Source: Arthrobacter sp. efr-133-TYG-118
GTDB taxonomy: Bacteria; Actinomycetota; Actinomycetes; Actinomycetales; Micrococcaceae
NCBI RefSeq assembly: GCF_030209755.1
Contig: NZ_JARVRH010000024.1
Span: 62,001 to 126,000 of the forward strand
DNA length: 64,000 nt
Direction: 5' to 3'
Shown here one piece after another: positions 44,786 through 53,227 of the stretch. Both the position numbers and the translations under genes were made by a program. Below the pieces are notes generated by a model. It was not told the DNA's origin. It did not search any database and saw only the letters and a program-made list of their open reading frames with translations. Each line of letters starts with the position of its first letter. Positions within the stretch are counted from its first letter, which is position 1.

Positions 44786-46593
44786 TTCTGTCGTACGGCG
44801 TTGACCACGTAGTCGGCAGCCTTCTCGACTGCCACGTTTTCGGCCTCACCGGTGCGACGGTCCTTGATCTCCACAACACCGTCAACCAAGCCACGGCCGA
44901 CCGCCACGATGGTGGGGACGCCCACAAGCTCCGCATCACCGAACTTCACGCCCGGGGAAACCTTGGGGCGGTCGTCGTAAATCACGTCGAGGCCGGCGGC
45001 CTCAAGTTCGGCGGAGAGCTTCTCGGCTGCCGCGAAGATTTCCTCGCCACGTCCGACGGCGACCACGTGGACGTCCGCGGGGGCCACGGAGCGCGGCCAG
45101 ATCAAGCCGCGGTCGTCGTTGTTGGCCTCGGCCAGCGCGGCCACGGCGCGGGTCACGCCGACGCCGTACGAGCCCATGGTGACCACAACCTGCTTGCCGT
45201 TCTGGTCAAGGACCTTCAGGTCGAGGGCCTCGGCGTACTTGCGGCCGAGCTGGAAGATGTGGCCCATTTCGATGCCGCGTGCAGTCTCCAAGGGACCGGA
45301 GCCGTCCGGGGCTTCGTCTCCCGCGCGGACCTCGGTGCATTCAATGACGCCATCCCAGGCGAAATCGCGGCCGGCCACGAGACCGAAGACGTGCTTGCCG
45401 TCTTCGTTCGCTCCGGTGACCCAGCTGGTACCCGAGACAACCCGGGGATCAACAAGGAAGAGCAACTTGGACGTGCCTTCGATCCCGAGAACGGCTTCGC
45501 CGAGGACCAGCCCGGGGCCGATGTAGCCCTTGACGAGTTCCGGGATTTTCTTGAGGTCTTCCTCGTTGGCCGCTTCCAGCCCGATCTCCCCGGCAATCGG
45601 CAGGAATGAACCGATGTTGGCTTCGACGCGCTTGAGGTCCACCGCGCGGTCACCGGGAACGCCGATGACAACGATCTGGCGCTCGCCGGTGGGCAGCGTA
45701 ACAGCGAGGACAACATTCTTGAGGGTGTCGGCGGCAGTCCAGGCGCCGCCGTCGGAATCGCTGCGGGGAGCGAGCTGGTTGGCAGCCGCCACGAGGGTTT
45801 CGATGGTGGGCGTGTCCGGGGTGTCGAGGACGCGTGCGGGAGGGGCGTTGCTGAAGTCGATCTCGGCGGGGACCACGGTGGTCACGGCTTCGACGTTGGC
45901 CGCGTAGCCGCCTGGCGAGCGCACGAAGGTGTCCTCGCCGATCTCGGTGGGGTGCAGGAATTCCTCGCTCTTGGATCCGCCCATGGCGCCTGCCGTGGCG
46001 GCTACGGGGATGACCTCAAGGCCAAGGCGCTCGAAGATTTTCAGGTACGCGGCGCGGTGGGCCGCGTAGCTCGCGTCCAGGCCGGCGTCGTCGACGTCGA
46101 ACGAGTAGGAATCCTTCATGATGAATTCACGGCCGCGGAGGAGGCCCGCCCGCGGACGTGCTTCGTCGCGGTACTTATTCTGGATCTGGTAGAGGCTCAG
46201 AGGCAGGTCCTTGTACGAGGAGTACAGGTCCTTGACCAGGAGGGTGAACATTTCCTCGTGCGTGGGAGCGAGAAGGTAATCGGCACCCTTGCGGTCCTGG
46301 AGGCGGAACAGCCCCTCGCCGTATTCGGTCCAGCGGTTGGTGGCCTCGTACGGTTCCCGGGGCAGCAGTGCCGGGAAATGGACTTCCTGGGCGCCGATGG
46401 CGGCCATTTCCTCGCGGATGATCTGCTCGACCTTGCGCAGGACGCTCAATCCCAAAGGCAGCCACGTGTAGATGCCCGGTGCGGCACGGCGGATATAGCC
46501 CGCACGGACCAGGAGTCTGTGGCTTGCGACTTCGGCGTCGACGGGATCTTCACGCAAGGTGCGCAGGAATAGCTGGGAGAGGCGAAGGACCAC
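44782..46593 (-). CDS. proS: Prolyl-tRNA synthetase, bacterial type
   Basis: The 603-residue class II synthetase has [20 protein letters not shown], the motif 2 region [22 protein letters not shown], the ~180-residue editing insertion (INS) typical of the bacterial form, and motif 3 GSYGVGVTR. The anticodon-binding domain follows. A GTG at 46593 is used. The next gene downstream is the TSUP permease, overlapped. Upstream lies a ~590-bp region with a small peptide gene and terminator, so proS transcription probably starts within 46594-46727. Confidence 0.97.
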   Translation of the reverse strand: MVLRLSQLFLRTLREDPVDAEVASHRLLVRAGYIRRAAPGIYTWLPLGLSVLRKVEQIIREEMAAIGAQEVHFPALLPREPYEATNRWTEYGEGLFRLQDRKGADYLLAPTHEEMFTLLVKDLYSSYKDLPLSLYQIQNKYRDEARPRAGLLRGREFIMKDSYSFDVDDAGLDASYAAHRAAYLKIFERLGLEVIPVAATAGAMGGSKSEEFLHPTEIGEDTFVRSPGGYAANVEAVTTVVPAEIDFSNAPPARVLDTPDTPTIETLVAAANQLAPRSDSDGGAWTAADTLKNVVLAVTLPTGERQIVVIGVPGDRAVDLKRVEANIGSFLPIAGEIGLEAANEEDLKKIPELVKGYIGPGLVLGEAVLGIEGTSKLLFLVDPRVVSGTSWVTGANEDGKHVFGLVAGRDFAWDGVIECTEVRAGDEAPDGSGPLETARGIEMGHIFQLGRKYAEALDLKVLDQNGKQVVVTMGSYGVGVTRAVAALAEANNDDRGLIWPRSVAPADVHVVAVGRGEEIFAAAEKLSAELEAAGLDVIYDDRPKVSPGVKFGDAELVGVPTIVAVGRGLVDGVVEIKDRRTGEAENVAVEKAADYVVNAVRQK

Positions 46594-46727
46594 GGGTCAG
46601 AATCCGTTTCTATGGCAAGAGCTGGCAAAAACTACTGTGTACCAATCTACCGGCTTGTGGCCGAGGAACCTGCCGGGCCCGTCCCCCGCGTTCCTCCCCG
46701 ATGCAGGCACCCCACCACAAACGAAGA

Positions 46728-46797
46728 TGAGCCACGCCATGGTGCGAGGAAGCCCCTGGCCGCTGGGCGGCTGGTCATCCTGCCATGGCGTGGCTCA
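46728..46797 (-). terminator. Large hairpin between small peptide gene and proS
   Basis: There are perfect 15-bp arms (46728-46742 and 46783-46797) with a 40-nt loop. On the minus strand it lies 35 bp past the stop of the 15-codon ORF and 134 bp before proS. It may be a plain terminator or part of an attenuator for proS. Confidence 0.6.
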
Positions 46798-46831
46798 GCG
46801 GCCGGTCGGCCGCGGGCGTTGTCCTGGAGCC

Positions 46832-46879
46832 TTAGTCAGACTTGTCGAATGCCTTCGAAGGATCAACGCTTACAGCCAT
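46832..46879 (-). CDS. Possible 15-residue peptide gene
   Basis: A minus-strand ATG at 46879 opens a 15-codon frame encoding MAVSVDPSKAFDKSD. GAGAGG lies ~13 nt upstream, a long but usable spacing. A promoter-like TTGAAA - 17 nt - ATAAAT pair is seen about 85-115 bp upstream, and a perfect hairpin follows the stop. The peptide has no signal sequence, no cysteine and no membrane helix. It could be a leader peptide for the proS transcript, a free small protein, or chance. It has no family I recognise. Conservation in relatives would decide. Confidence 0.35.
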   Translation of the reverse strand: MAVSVDPSKAFDKSD

Positions 46880-47020
46880 TTGGTTGGTGTTTCCTCTCTG
46901 AAACCGCCCGCGCCCCAGCGACACGGCTGGTTCTGAATTTATGTGATGGTGGACACTTTTTTCAAGGGCTTGGACTTATCAATATTTGTTAGTGCATGGG
47001 CTATAGCCCTAGCAACGAAC

Positions 47021-47081
47021 AACGCGGGGTCACTTAGCGCCCATCCGGAGGTCCGACATGGGCCGTAAGTGACCCCGCGTT
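47021..47081. repeat. 61-bp intergenic palindrome
   Basis: Perfect 16-bp arms (47021-47036 and 47066-47081; AACGCGGGGTCACTTA and its complement) surround a 29-bp centre with a further CGCCCAT/ATGGGCC pairing. No gene ends here on either side within 60 bp, so this is unlikely to be a simple terminator. It resembles a dispersed palindromic unit. The rest of 46594-47184 holds the peptide gene, its hairpin and the TetR operator. Confidence 0.65.
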
Positions 47082-47148
47082 GCAGAGCGAAGGCCCAGAT
47101 CCGACCCTCGAGGCTCACAGTTGACGAGCCCGTGTATCGAACTTACCT

Positions 47149-47172
47149 TTTATTCATCACCTGATGAATAAA
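47149..47172. promoter_or_regulatory. Perfect 24-bp operator for the TetR-family repressor
   Basis: TTTATTCATCA and TGATGAATAAA form perfect 11-bp arms around a CC centre. The site overlaps the region just after a promoter-like TTGACG (47121) - 17 nt - TACCTT, and lies 12 bp before the chosen ABC ATPase start. The AT-rich palindrome stands out in high-GC sequence. The TetR gene that ends this operon is the obvious ligand, giving autoregulation. Confidence 0.75.
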
Positions 47173-47184
47173 TCGGAGGCCGCG

Positions 47185-47985
47185 ATGTCCCACAGCCCAG
47201 CGGGAAGTCCCGCACCAGGCATGTCCCCCGCGCCCCCGGCGGTCACAGCGGAGGGCCTGCATGTCACGCGCGGCCACAAGAAGATCCTGCGCGGCTTGGA
47301 CTTCGCCATCGAGCCCGGGCGCATCACGGGCCTGCTCGGACCCTCCGGGAGCGGCAAGACAACGCTCATGCGCTGCATCGTGGGGGTCCAGCGCCTTACA
47401 GCCGGCAGCGTTGAAGTATTGGGCCGTCCGGCGGGTACGCCGTCATTGCGGCACGACGTCGGATACGTCACCCAGGCACCGAGCGTCTACACGGACCTCA
47501 GTGTCGAGGCGAATGTCAGGTATTTCGGAGCCATGCACGGCGTCTCGGCGGCCGACACCGCGGAGGCGATTGCCGCCGTCGGGCTCGAATCACTGGCGCG
47601 GCGTAAGACGGCAGACCTTTCCGGCGGTGAATTCAGCCGGGTGTCGCTGGCCTGTGCGCTCGTCTCGCATCCGAATCTGCTGGTCCTCGACGAACCGACG
47701 GTTGGCTTGGATCCGGTACTGCGTGCCGAGCTGTGGGAACGGTTCGCCGCGATGGCCGAAGCCGGCACCACCCTGTTGGTGTCGAGCCATGTCATGGAAG
47801 AGGCCTCGCACTGTTCCTCGTTGCTCCTGCTTCGCGACGGTCTGCTGCTGGCGCAGCTCAGTCCGGCGGAACTCAGCGAGCGGGGACACAGCAACGATCT
47901 GGAACAGGCCTTCCTGCACATCATCCAGGAAGCGAGCGTTACTTCGAACCGCCGGGGTGCAGATGAAAGCCAGGTGGCGTCATGA
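47185..47985 (+). CDS. ABC transporter ATP-binding protein
   Basis: The 266-residue ATPase has Walker A GPSGSGKTT, the Q-loop region VTQAPSVYTDLSV, signature DLSGGEFSR, Walker B LLVLDEPTVGLD and the switch histidine in SSHVMEE. It belongs to the DrrA/CcmA-type family that drives ABC-2 exporters. The ATG at 47185 has GGAGG 6 nt upstream; an ATG at 47164 lies inside the operator and is less likely. Its stop overlaps the permease start. With the following permease and TetR it forms a drug- or lipid-export operon. Confidence 0.93.
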   Translation: MSHSPAGSPAPGMSPAPPAVTAEGLHVTRGHKKILRGLDFAIEPGRITGLLGPSGSGKTTLMRCIVGVQRLTAGSVEVLGRPAGTPSLRHDVGYVTQAPSVYTDLSVEANVRYFGAMHGVSAADTAEAIAAVGLESLARRKTADLSGGEFSRVSLACALVSHPNLLVLDEPTVGLDPVLRAELWERFAAMAEAGTTLLVSSHVMEEASHCSSLLLLRDGLLLAQLSPAELSERGHSNDLEQAFLHIIQEASVTSNRRGADESQVAS

Positions 47986-48737
47986 ATCCAAGGATGATGT
48001 TTGCCACCACCAGGCGGGTTTTGGATCAACTGCGGCACGACCACCGCAGCGTCGCGCTCATCATGGTGGTTCCCGCCCTGCTGCTCACGGGCGTCTACTA
48101 TCTGTTCGAGAACGAAACCCTGCCTCCCGGATTCCCCCGCACCTTTGACCGTGTGGGACTCATGATGCTCGCCATTTTCCCGTTTGTGGTGATGTTCCTG
48201 GTCACGTCGATCACGATGTTGCGCGAAAGGACCTCGGGGACGCTGGAACGGCTCCTGACAACGCCAATCCACAAAGCGGATCTCCTCTTCGGCTACGCGT
48301 TCGCGTTCTCCATCATGGCGGCCCTGCAATCGCTCGTCGCCACGGCCGTGGCCTACTGGATCTTCAATCTGGATATCAAGGGCGGTCCGGGTTTCGTCGT
48401 GATGATCGCCGTCATCAACGCAGTGCTCGGTGTCGCCCTCGGCCTCTTGTGCTCAGCCTTTGCGCGGACCGAATTCCAAGCGGTGCAGTTCATGCCGGTA
48501 GTGGTGATACCGCAGATCCTGTTGTGCGGACTCTTCGTGGCCCGGGACCACATGAACGGCCTCCTGGAGGGCATTTCAAATGTGCTGCCGCTGACGTTTT
48601 CGGTCGACGCGCTCCAAAAGATCGCCGACAACACCGAGGCGACGCAGGCCATGTGGCAGGATGCCGGGGTCATGGCGGCGATCGTGGTGGGAGTATTGGT
48701 CCTGGCCTCGTTCACCCTCCGACGGCGAACCTCGTGA
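47982..48737 (+). CDS. ABC-2 type permease
   Basis: The 251-residue protein has six membrane segments and the ABC-2 pattern with SITMLRERTSGTLERLLTTPI after segment 2, which is the coupling-helix region. It pairs with the preceding ATPase to export an unknown substrate. Its ATG overlaps the ATPase stop (ATGA), and its stop overlaps the TetR start (GTGA), so the three genes are translated as one unit. An N-terminal basic stretch (TTRRVLDQLRHDHRS) precedes the first segment. Confidence 0.93.
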   Translation: MNPRMMFATTRRVLDQLRHDHRSVALIMVVPALLLTGVYYLFENETLPPGFPRTFDRVGLMMLAIFPFVVMFLVTSITMLRERTSGTLERLLTTPIHKADLLFGYAFAFSIMAALQSLVATAVAYWIFNLDIKGGPGFVVMIAVINAVLGVALGLLCSAFARTEFQAVQFMPVVVIPQILLCGLFVARDHMNGLLEGISNVLPLTFSVDALQKIADNTEATQAMWQDAGVMAAIVVGVLVLASFTLRRRTS

Positions 48738-49351
48738 GCGGGGCCTTGCCTCCCTTGCGGCGGGGACGCCGCAGCGGCGGAAGCGACTCGCGCGAACGGA
48801 TCCTGGCCACAGCGCGCCGGCTTTTCGCGGAGCATGGGTTCGACGGCACGAGCCTGCGGCAAGTGGCGCGCGAAGCCGAAGTGGACCCGGCCATGGTCCA
48901 CCACTTCTTCAAGGGCAAGGACGAACTCTTCGCCCAGAGCATCGAACTCCCGGCGGATCCCGACGAGGTCCTTGCCGGCGTCGAATCGTTGGATCCATCG
49001 CAACGCTCGGAGGCAATCGTCCGCGCCGTCGTGCGTCTGTGGGAAAGCCCCGCGCAACACGGGCTTGTCGCGTTCGTCAGGGGAACGATCGGTTCCAAGG
49101 CAAAGACCGCCCTGCTGCGCGAGATGGTGTCCCGGACCATTCTCTCCAGGATTACGGCCGGGCTTCCCGGCTCCCCCGAGGAAGCAAGGATGCGCGGCAA
49201 CCTCGTTGCCACGCAAATGGTGGGGCTCATGCTGATGCGCTACGTGGTCCGGCTCGAACCCCTGGCTTCGGCCTCCCAGGATGAGGTAGTGCGGCTCGTC
49301 GCCCCGAACGTCCAGCACTACCTCACGGGCGAGCTCACTCCTCCCAACTGA
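48734..49351 (+). CDS. TetR-family repressor
   Basis: The 205-residue regulator has the TetR helix-turn-helix (ILATARRLFAEHGFDGTSLRQVAREAEVD in two parts: residues ~23-51), then HHFFKGKDELF. The remaining ~140 residues form a ligand-binding domain resembling TetR_C family members with VSRTILSRI and MLMRYVVRLEPLAS. A GTG at 48734 overlaps the permease stop. It most likely represses its own operon through the 24-bp palindrome at 47149-47172; inducer unknown, possibly the exported compound. Confidence 0.92.
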   Translation: MSGALPPLRRGRRSGGSDSRERILATARRLFAEHGFDGTSLRQVAREAEVDPAMVHHFFKGKDELFAQSIELPADPDEVLAGVESLDPSQRSEAIVRAVVRLWESPAQHGLVAFVRGTIGSKAKTALLREMVSRTILSRITAGLPGSPEEARMRGNLVATQMVGLMLMRYVVRLEPLASASQDEVVRLVAPNVQHYLTGELTPPN

Positions 49352-49408
49352 CTCGCATTTGTTGTCGTTATGAGCCCTCAAAACGACAACTACTGCGAGT
49401 CAGTTGGG
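49343..49408. terminator. Two-tier palindrome between convergent tetR and GNAT genes
   Basis: Perfect 15-bp outer arms (49343-49357 and 49394-49408) enclose a perfect 9-bp inner stem (49361-49369 and 49382-49390). The left arm overlaps the tetR stop codon. It is symmetrical enough to terminate both convergent transcripts. Confidence 0.7.
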
Positions 49409-49410
49409 GT

Positions 49411-49440
49411 GGTCAGTACAGAACCGGTCAGTACAGAACC
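49411..49440. repeat. 15-bp perfect tandem duplication at the GNAT gene end
   Basis: GGTCAGTACAGAACC occurs twice in a row (49411-49425 and 49426-49440). The second copy holds the stop and last codons of the GNAT gene (TVLY then stop); the first repeats them beyond the stop. Confidence 0.85.
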
Positions 49441-50324
49441 GTGGCGAAGGTTCCGAGGCGTTGGAAACCGACCCGCTCATAGGTGGCGCGAGCCCTTGTG
49501 TTGTATTCGTTGACATAGAGGCTCGTGATCGGCGCGAACTGCTGCGCCAGGACAACCACTCCCGCCATGTACCCGGCGCTGAGTCCCTGGCCGCGGAACT
49601 CGGGGTTCATCCAGACACCCTGCACCTGGGTGGCCTGCGCGGTGACCGCCCCGAGTTCGGCTTTGAACTTCACGGTCCCGCCTGCGTCGATGTGCACCAA
49701 GGAATGGCCTTGCCGGATCAGTCCGGCCACCCTGCGGCTGTAGAAGTCCTCGCTCCCGAGAAAGGGCGAATAACCCACTTCCTCTTCGAACATGGCTGCG
49801 CAGGCGGGCAGGATCCGGTCGAAATCGGCGATGTCCCCGAAGCCGAGCTGCGCATTGGCTTCGACGGCGGGTGGCCCCGAGATCGCCAGAAGCGGCTGGT
49901 CGGCCCGTACTTCGTGGGCGAAATGCCCCAATTGCTCCAAACGGGAATGGAGCGCCAGCACGGTCTCCGCGGGCCCGAAGATCGAGGCATAGCGACGTCC
50001 GGCCCGGTGTGCAACCGCCGCAACGCGGGAAGCCAGTCCGGGGTCCAGCTGCACCGGAACCAGGTTGGCGCCGGCCCAGCAGGCACCTACCAGGGCGTCG
50101 CCGTCGAACACTCCAAAGACGCTCGCGCCACCGGAAGTGGGTGCGGCGCTCCCCGACGAATCGAGGTGCGCCAGAATGAAGACGTTCGCTACCGGGTCTT
50201 CCATCGCGAGCACGCGAAGGGCCCGGGTGTCGGCAGCGCCGAGCACCCGGACGGAAATCCCATCGGCGGCTGTCTCGTTACGAGACGCTAACCACGGGGC
50301 TACCCTTGACAGCATCTTCGCCAT
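49428..50324 (-). CDS. GNAT-family N-acetyltransferase with DUF4081 domain
   Basis: The 298-residue protein has an N-terminal DUF4081-like domain (residues ~20-150) and a C-terminal GNAT domain with acetyl-CoA motif [17 protein letters not shown] and the following [18 protein letters not shown]. It may acetylate a protein or small amine; the target is unknown. The ATG at 50324 lies 47 bp inside the ispG end; a downstream start at 50315 is possible. It is the last gene of the dxr-M50-YciI-ispG group, and a similar gene follows ispG in many actinobacteria. Confidence 0.9.
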   Translation of the reverse strand: MAKMLSRVAPWLASRNETAADGISVRVLGAADTRALRVLAMEDPVANVFILAHLDSSGSAAPTSGGASVFGVFDGDALVGACWAGANLVPVQLDPGLASRVAAVAHRAGRRYASIFGPAETVLALHSRLEQLGHFAHEVRADQPLLAISGPPAVEANAQLGFGDIADFDRILPACAAMFEEEVGYSPFLGSEDFYSRRVAGLIRQGHSLVHIDAGGTVKFKAELGAVTAQATQVQGVWMNPEFRGQGLSAGYMAGVVVLAQQFAPITSLYVNEYNTRARATYERVGFQRLGTFATVLY

Positions 50325-51444
50325 CGGCCTCCCCCACCTCTTCGGCGATACGCATGGCCTCTTCGATCAGTGTCTCAACAATCTGGCTCTCGGGGACAGT
50401 CTTAATGACTTCGCCCTTCACGAAGATCTGGCCCTTGCCGTTTCCGGAGGCTACACCAAGATCTGCTTCACGTGCCTCGCCCGGGCCGTTCACGACGCAA
50501 CCCATGACGGCGACGCGCAGCGGGATCTCCATTCCTTCAAGCCCTGCCGTGACCTGCTCAGCGAGCGTGTACACGTCCACCTGGGCGCGTCCGCATGAAG
50601 GGCAGGAGACGATTTCGAGTTTGCGGGGGCGCAGGTTGAGGGACTGCAGGATCTGGTTGCCGACCTTGATTTCCTCAACTGGCGGCGCGGAGAGGGACAC
50701 TCGGATGGTGTCACCGATACCCCGGGAAAGCAGCGCACCGAAGGCCGTTGCAGACTTGATGGTGCCCTGGAAGGCGGGTCCGGCCTCGGTCACGCCAAGG
50801 TGCAGGGGCCAGTCGCCCTTTTCGGCAAGCATCTCGTAGGCGGCCACCATGATGACGGGGTCGTTGTGCTTGACGGAGATCTTGAAATCGTGGAAGCCGT
50901 GTTCCTCGAACAGCGAAGCTTCCCACACGGCCGACTCGACGAGGGCTTCCGGCGTGGCCTTGCCGTACTTCTTCAGGATGCCGGGCTCCAGTGATCCAGC
51001 ATTGACGCCGATCCTGATGGAGGTGCCGTGGTCCTTGGCGGCCTTGGCGATTTCCTTCACCTGGTCGTCGAACTTGCGGATGTTGCCCGGATTGACGCGC
51101 ACCGCGGCGCAACCTGCCTCGATCGCGGCGAAGACGTACTTCGGCTGGAAGTGGATGTCTGCGATGACGGGAATCTGGGACTTACGGGCGATGATCGGCA
51201 GTGCCTCGGCGTCGTCCGCGGAAGGGCACGCGACACGCACGATGTCACAGCCGGACGCCGTCAGCTCCGCGATCTGCTGCAGCGTGGCGTTGATGTCCGT
51301 GGTGGGCGTGGTGGTCATCGATTGCACGCTGATCGGTGAATCGGAGCCGACGCCGACCGAACCCACCTTGATCTGGCGGGTCTTGCGGCGGGGCGCGAGA
51401 ACGGGGGGCGGGGCTGACGGCATTCCCAGGCTGACCGAGGTCAC
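50278..51444 (-). CDS. ispG: 4-hydroxy-3-methylbut-2-en-1-yl diphosphate synthase (flavodoxin)
   Basis: IspG (GcpE) is the [4Fe-4S] enzyme of the MEP isoprenoid pathway. The 388-residue protein has the TIM-barrel start [17 protein letters not shown], the NPGNI motif, and cluster ligands in SCPSCGR and [10 protein letters not shown]. Length agrees with the single-domain bacterial type. A GTG at 51444 is used. dxr, the second enzyme of the same pathway, lies 1.8 kb upstream on the same strand, separated by the M50 protease and YciI genes. Confidence 0.96.
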   Translation of the reverse strand: MTSVSLGMPSAPPPVLAPRRKTRQIKVGSVGVGSDSPISVQSMTTTPTTDINATLQQIAELTASGCDIVRVACPSADDAEALPIIARKSQIPVIADIHFQPKYVFAAIEAGCAAVRVNPGNIRKFDDQVKEIAKAAKDHGTSIRIGVNAGSLEPGILKKYGKATPEALVESAVWEASLFEEHGFHDFKISVKHNDPVIMVAAYEMLAEKGDWPLHLGVTEAGPAFQGTIKSATAFGALLSRGIGDTIRVSLSAPPVEEIKVGNQILQSLNLRPRKLEIVSCPSCGRAQVDVYTLAEQVTAGLEGMEIPLRVAVMGCVVNGPGEAREADLGVASGNGKGQIFVKGEVIKTVPESQIVETLIEEAMRIAEEVGEADGEDAVKGSPVVSVS

Positions 51445-51510
51445 GTGGACTCCTTGGGTTGAAATGGGTGGATCGTAGGGCCGGGATCAGGACCCCGGCC
51501 GGTCATGTTG

Positions 51511-51804
51511 CTAGGAAGCGTGGGCGGAGAGCATTCCGATAATGGGGTTCCACTCGGACGTCCGGATGCCTGCAATCCCCCGGACGGCGGCGAACGGATC
51601 CTCCTTCAACGTGGCGTTCAGCTCGGACTCGTCGGCGGCCTCGAGCAGCAGCAGCGCACCCGCGCCGTCGGTGTAAGGGCCGCTCGCCAGCAGGGTTCCC
51701 TGCTCGGCGAGGCTGGCGAGCCAGGCGCGGTGGGCAGGCCGGTTCGCGTCGCGCACCTCGGCGGACTCGGCGTCGTACACGTACTCAACAGCGAAAACAG
51801 TCAT
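51511..51804 (-). CDS. YciI-family protein
   Basis: The 97-residue protein is of the YciI type. It has the conserved N-terminal AVEYVYDAESAEVRDANRPAHRAWL with the catalytic-type His and Asp residues, LLASGPYTDGAGALLLLEA in the middle, and a short terminal strand pair. YciI-like proteins are dimeric alpha/beta folds, some dehalogenase-like, usually of unknown role. ATG at 51804. It is 66 bp upstream of ispG and 74 bp downstream of the M50 gene, so it may be part of that operon. Confidence 0.85.
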   Translation of the reverse strand: MTVFAVEYVYDAESAEVRDANRPAHRAWLASLAEQGTLLASGPYTDGAGALLLLEAADESELNATLKEDPFAAVRGIAGIRTSEWNPIIGMLSAHAS

Positions 51805-51878
51805 ATGGATAGCCTATCCCCCCAATTCAGGGGCCGGCCCAATCCGGCGCGTCCACCGAGAGCTCACCCACACCCGGA

Positions 51879-53210
51879 TCAGCCGAAGAGGTTGACAGGC
51901 TTGACGATGTCCGCGTAGATCAGCAAAGCGCTCATGGCCATGAGGATACTCGCCACAACATAGGTGAGCGGCAGGAGCTTGGCGATGTCGAAAGCCCCTG
52001 GATCCGGTTTGCCGAACAGCTTGGCGATTCGACGCCGGGCTCCCTCGTAGAGCGCGCCCGCCACGTGTCCGCCGTCGAGCGGCAAGAGCGGAACCAGGTT
52101 GAACACGGCGAGGGCGAAGTTCAGTCCGGCGAGGAGCCCCACGAGGGCGCTGAGGCGCGATTGCAGCGGAACCTGATCCATGGCAGCCACTTCACCGGCC
52201 ACCCGGCCAACGCCCACCACGCTGATGGGGCCGTTGGGATCGCGCGGTTCGGAGCCGAAAGCCGCTTGCGCCACGCCGACCACCCTGGCGGGGAGGTTGA
52301 GGATGACTCCTGCGATTTGCTTGATGTTCTCACCGGCCATCGGAAGAACGGTCGACGCCGGTTGGGGCACCATGGCGGTCTGCGCGCCGATGCCGAGGAA
52401 CCCGACTTCCTCGTACAACGGCTTGCCGTCCGGGCCCTTGGCCTGCAGGCCGTTGTCGCCGATGACGGGGCGCGCGGACAGCACGGGGGTTACTTGCGTG
52501 GTGACGCTCTTGCCGCCGCGGTCCACGGTGATCTGGACGGCCTTGCCGGCGGATGCCCGGATCCAGCCGCTCATTTCGGCCCAGCTGGTCACTGGCTTGC
52601 CGTCAAAGCTCGTGACGACGTCGTTGGGCTGGAGCTTGGCCACTGCGGCCGGGGTCAGTTGGCAGTTCGGGGAGTTCGGATCGACGGTCTCGCCGGCCTT
52701 GACCTGGCACTTGGACACCTCGGCAATGGTGGTGGTAGCCGTGGACACGCCGAAGCCCATGAGCAGCACCGCGGTCAGAACAAGGCCGATGAGCAGGTTC
52801 ATGGCCGGCCCACCCAGCATGATGATGACCTTTTTCCAGACCGGCAGCCTGTAGAAGACCCTGTTCTCGTCGCCGGGGCCCACTTCCTCATGCGCCGCGG
52901 ACCGGGCCTCGGTGGCGAGGGTCTGGAACATGCCGGTGCTGGACGGCCTGACGCTGCCATCTTCCTTGTTTGGCGGGTACATGCCGATCATGGCGACGTA
53001 GCCGCCTAGCGGGATGGCCTTGACGCCGTATTCGGTCTCGCCTTTCCGCGTGGACCAAAGGGTGGGGCCGAACCCGATCATGTATTTGGTGACGCGCACT
53101 TTGAACAGCTTGGCGGGAAGCAAGTGCCCCACCTCGTGCAGCGCAATGGAGACGGCCACGCCGATCGCGACGAAGACGACTCCGAGAATGAACAGAATGA
53201 CGGGATTCAT
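51879..53210 (-). CDS. M50-family site-2 zinc metalloprotease (RseP/Rip1 type)
   Basis: The 443-residue intramembrane protease has the zinc motif HEVGH (H25, E26, H29) in the first membrane helix. A further membrane segment near residues 135-155 is followed by a single PDZ domain (LQPNDVVTSFDGKPVTSWAEM), and the C-terminal NLVPLLPLDGGHVAG carries the third ligand. In Mycobacterium the orthologue Rip1 (Rv2869c) lies between dxr and ispG exactly as here and cleaves anti-sigma factors. The ATG at 53210 lies 17 bp after dxr. Confidence 0.95.
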   Translation of the reverse strand: MNPVILFILGVVFVAIGVAVSIALHEVGHLLPAKLFKVRVTKYMIGFGPTLWSTRKGETEYGVKAIPLGGYVAMIGMYPPNKEDGSVRPSSTGMFQTLATEARSAAHEEVGPGDENRVFYRLPVWKKVIIMLGGPAMNLLIGLVLTAVLLMGFGVSTATTTIAEVSKCQVKAGETVDPNSPNCQLTPAAVAKLQPNDVVTSFDGKPVTSWAEMSGWIRASAGKAVQITVDRGGKSVTTQVTPVLSARPVIGDNGLQAKGPDGKPLYEEVGFLGIGAQTAMVPQPASTVLPMAGENIKQIAGVILNLPARVVGVAQAAFGSEPRDPNGPISVVGVGRVAGEVAAMDQVPLQSRLSALVGLLAGLNFALAVFNLVPLLPLDGGHVAGALYEGARRRIAKLFGKPDPGAFDIAKLLPLTYVVASILMAMSALLIYADIVKPVNLFG

Positions 53211-53227
53211 GCCTTAAGTACTGCTTC

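Noticed and set aside
46594-46880. T-box riboswitch before proS
   Set aside because: No T-box sequence or specifier stem could be recognised; only a plain hairpin and a tiny ORF are visible.
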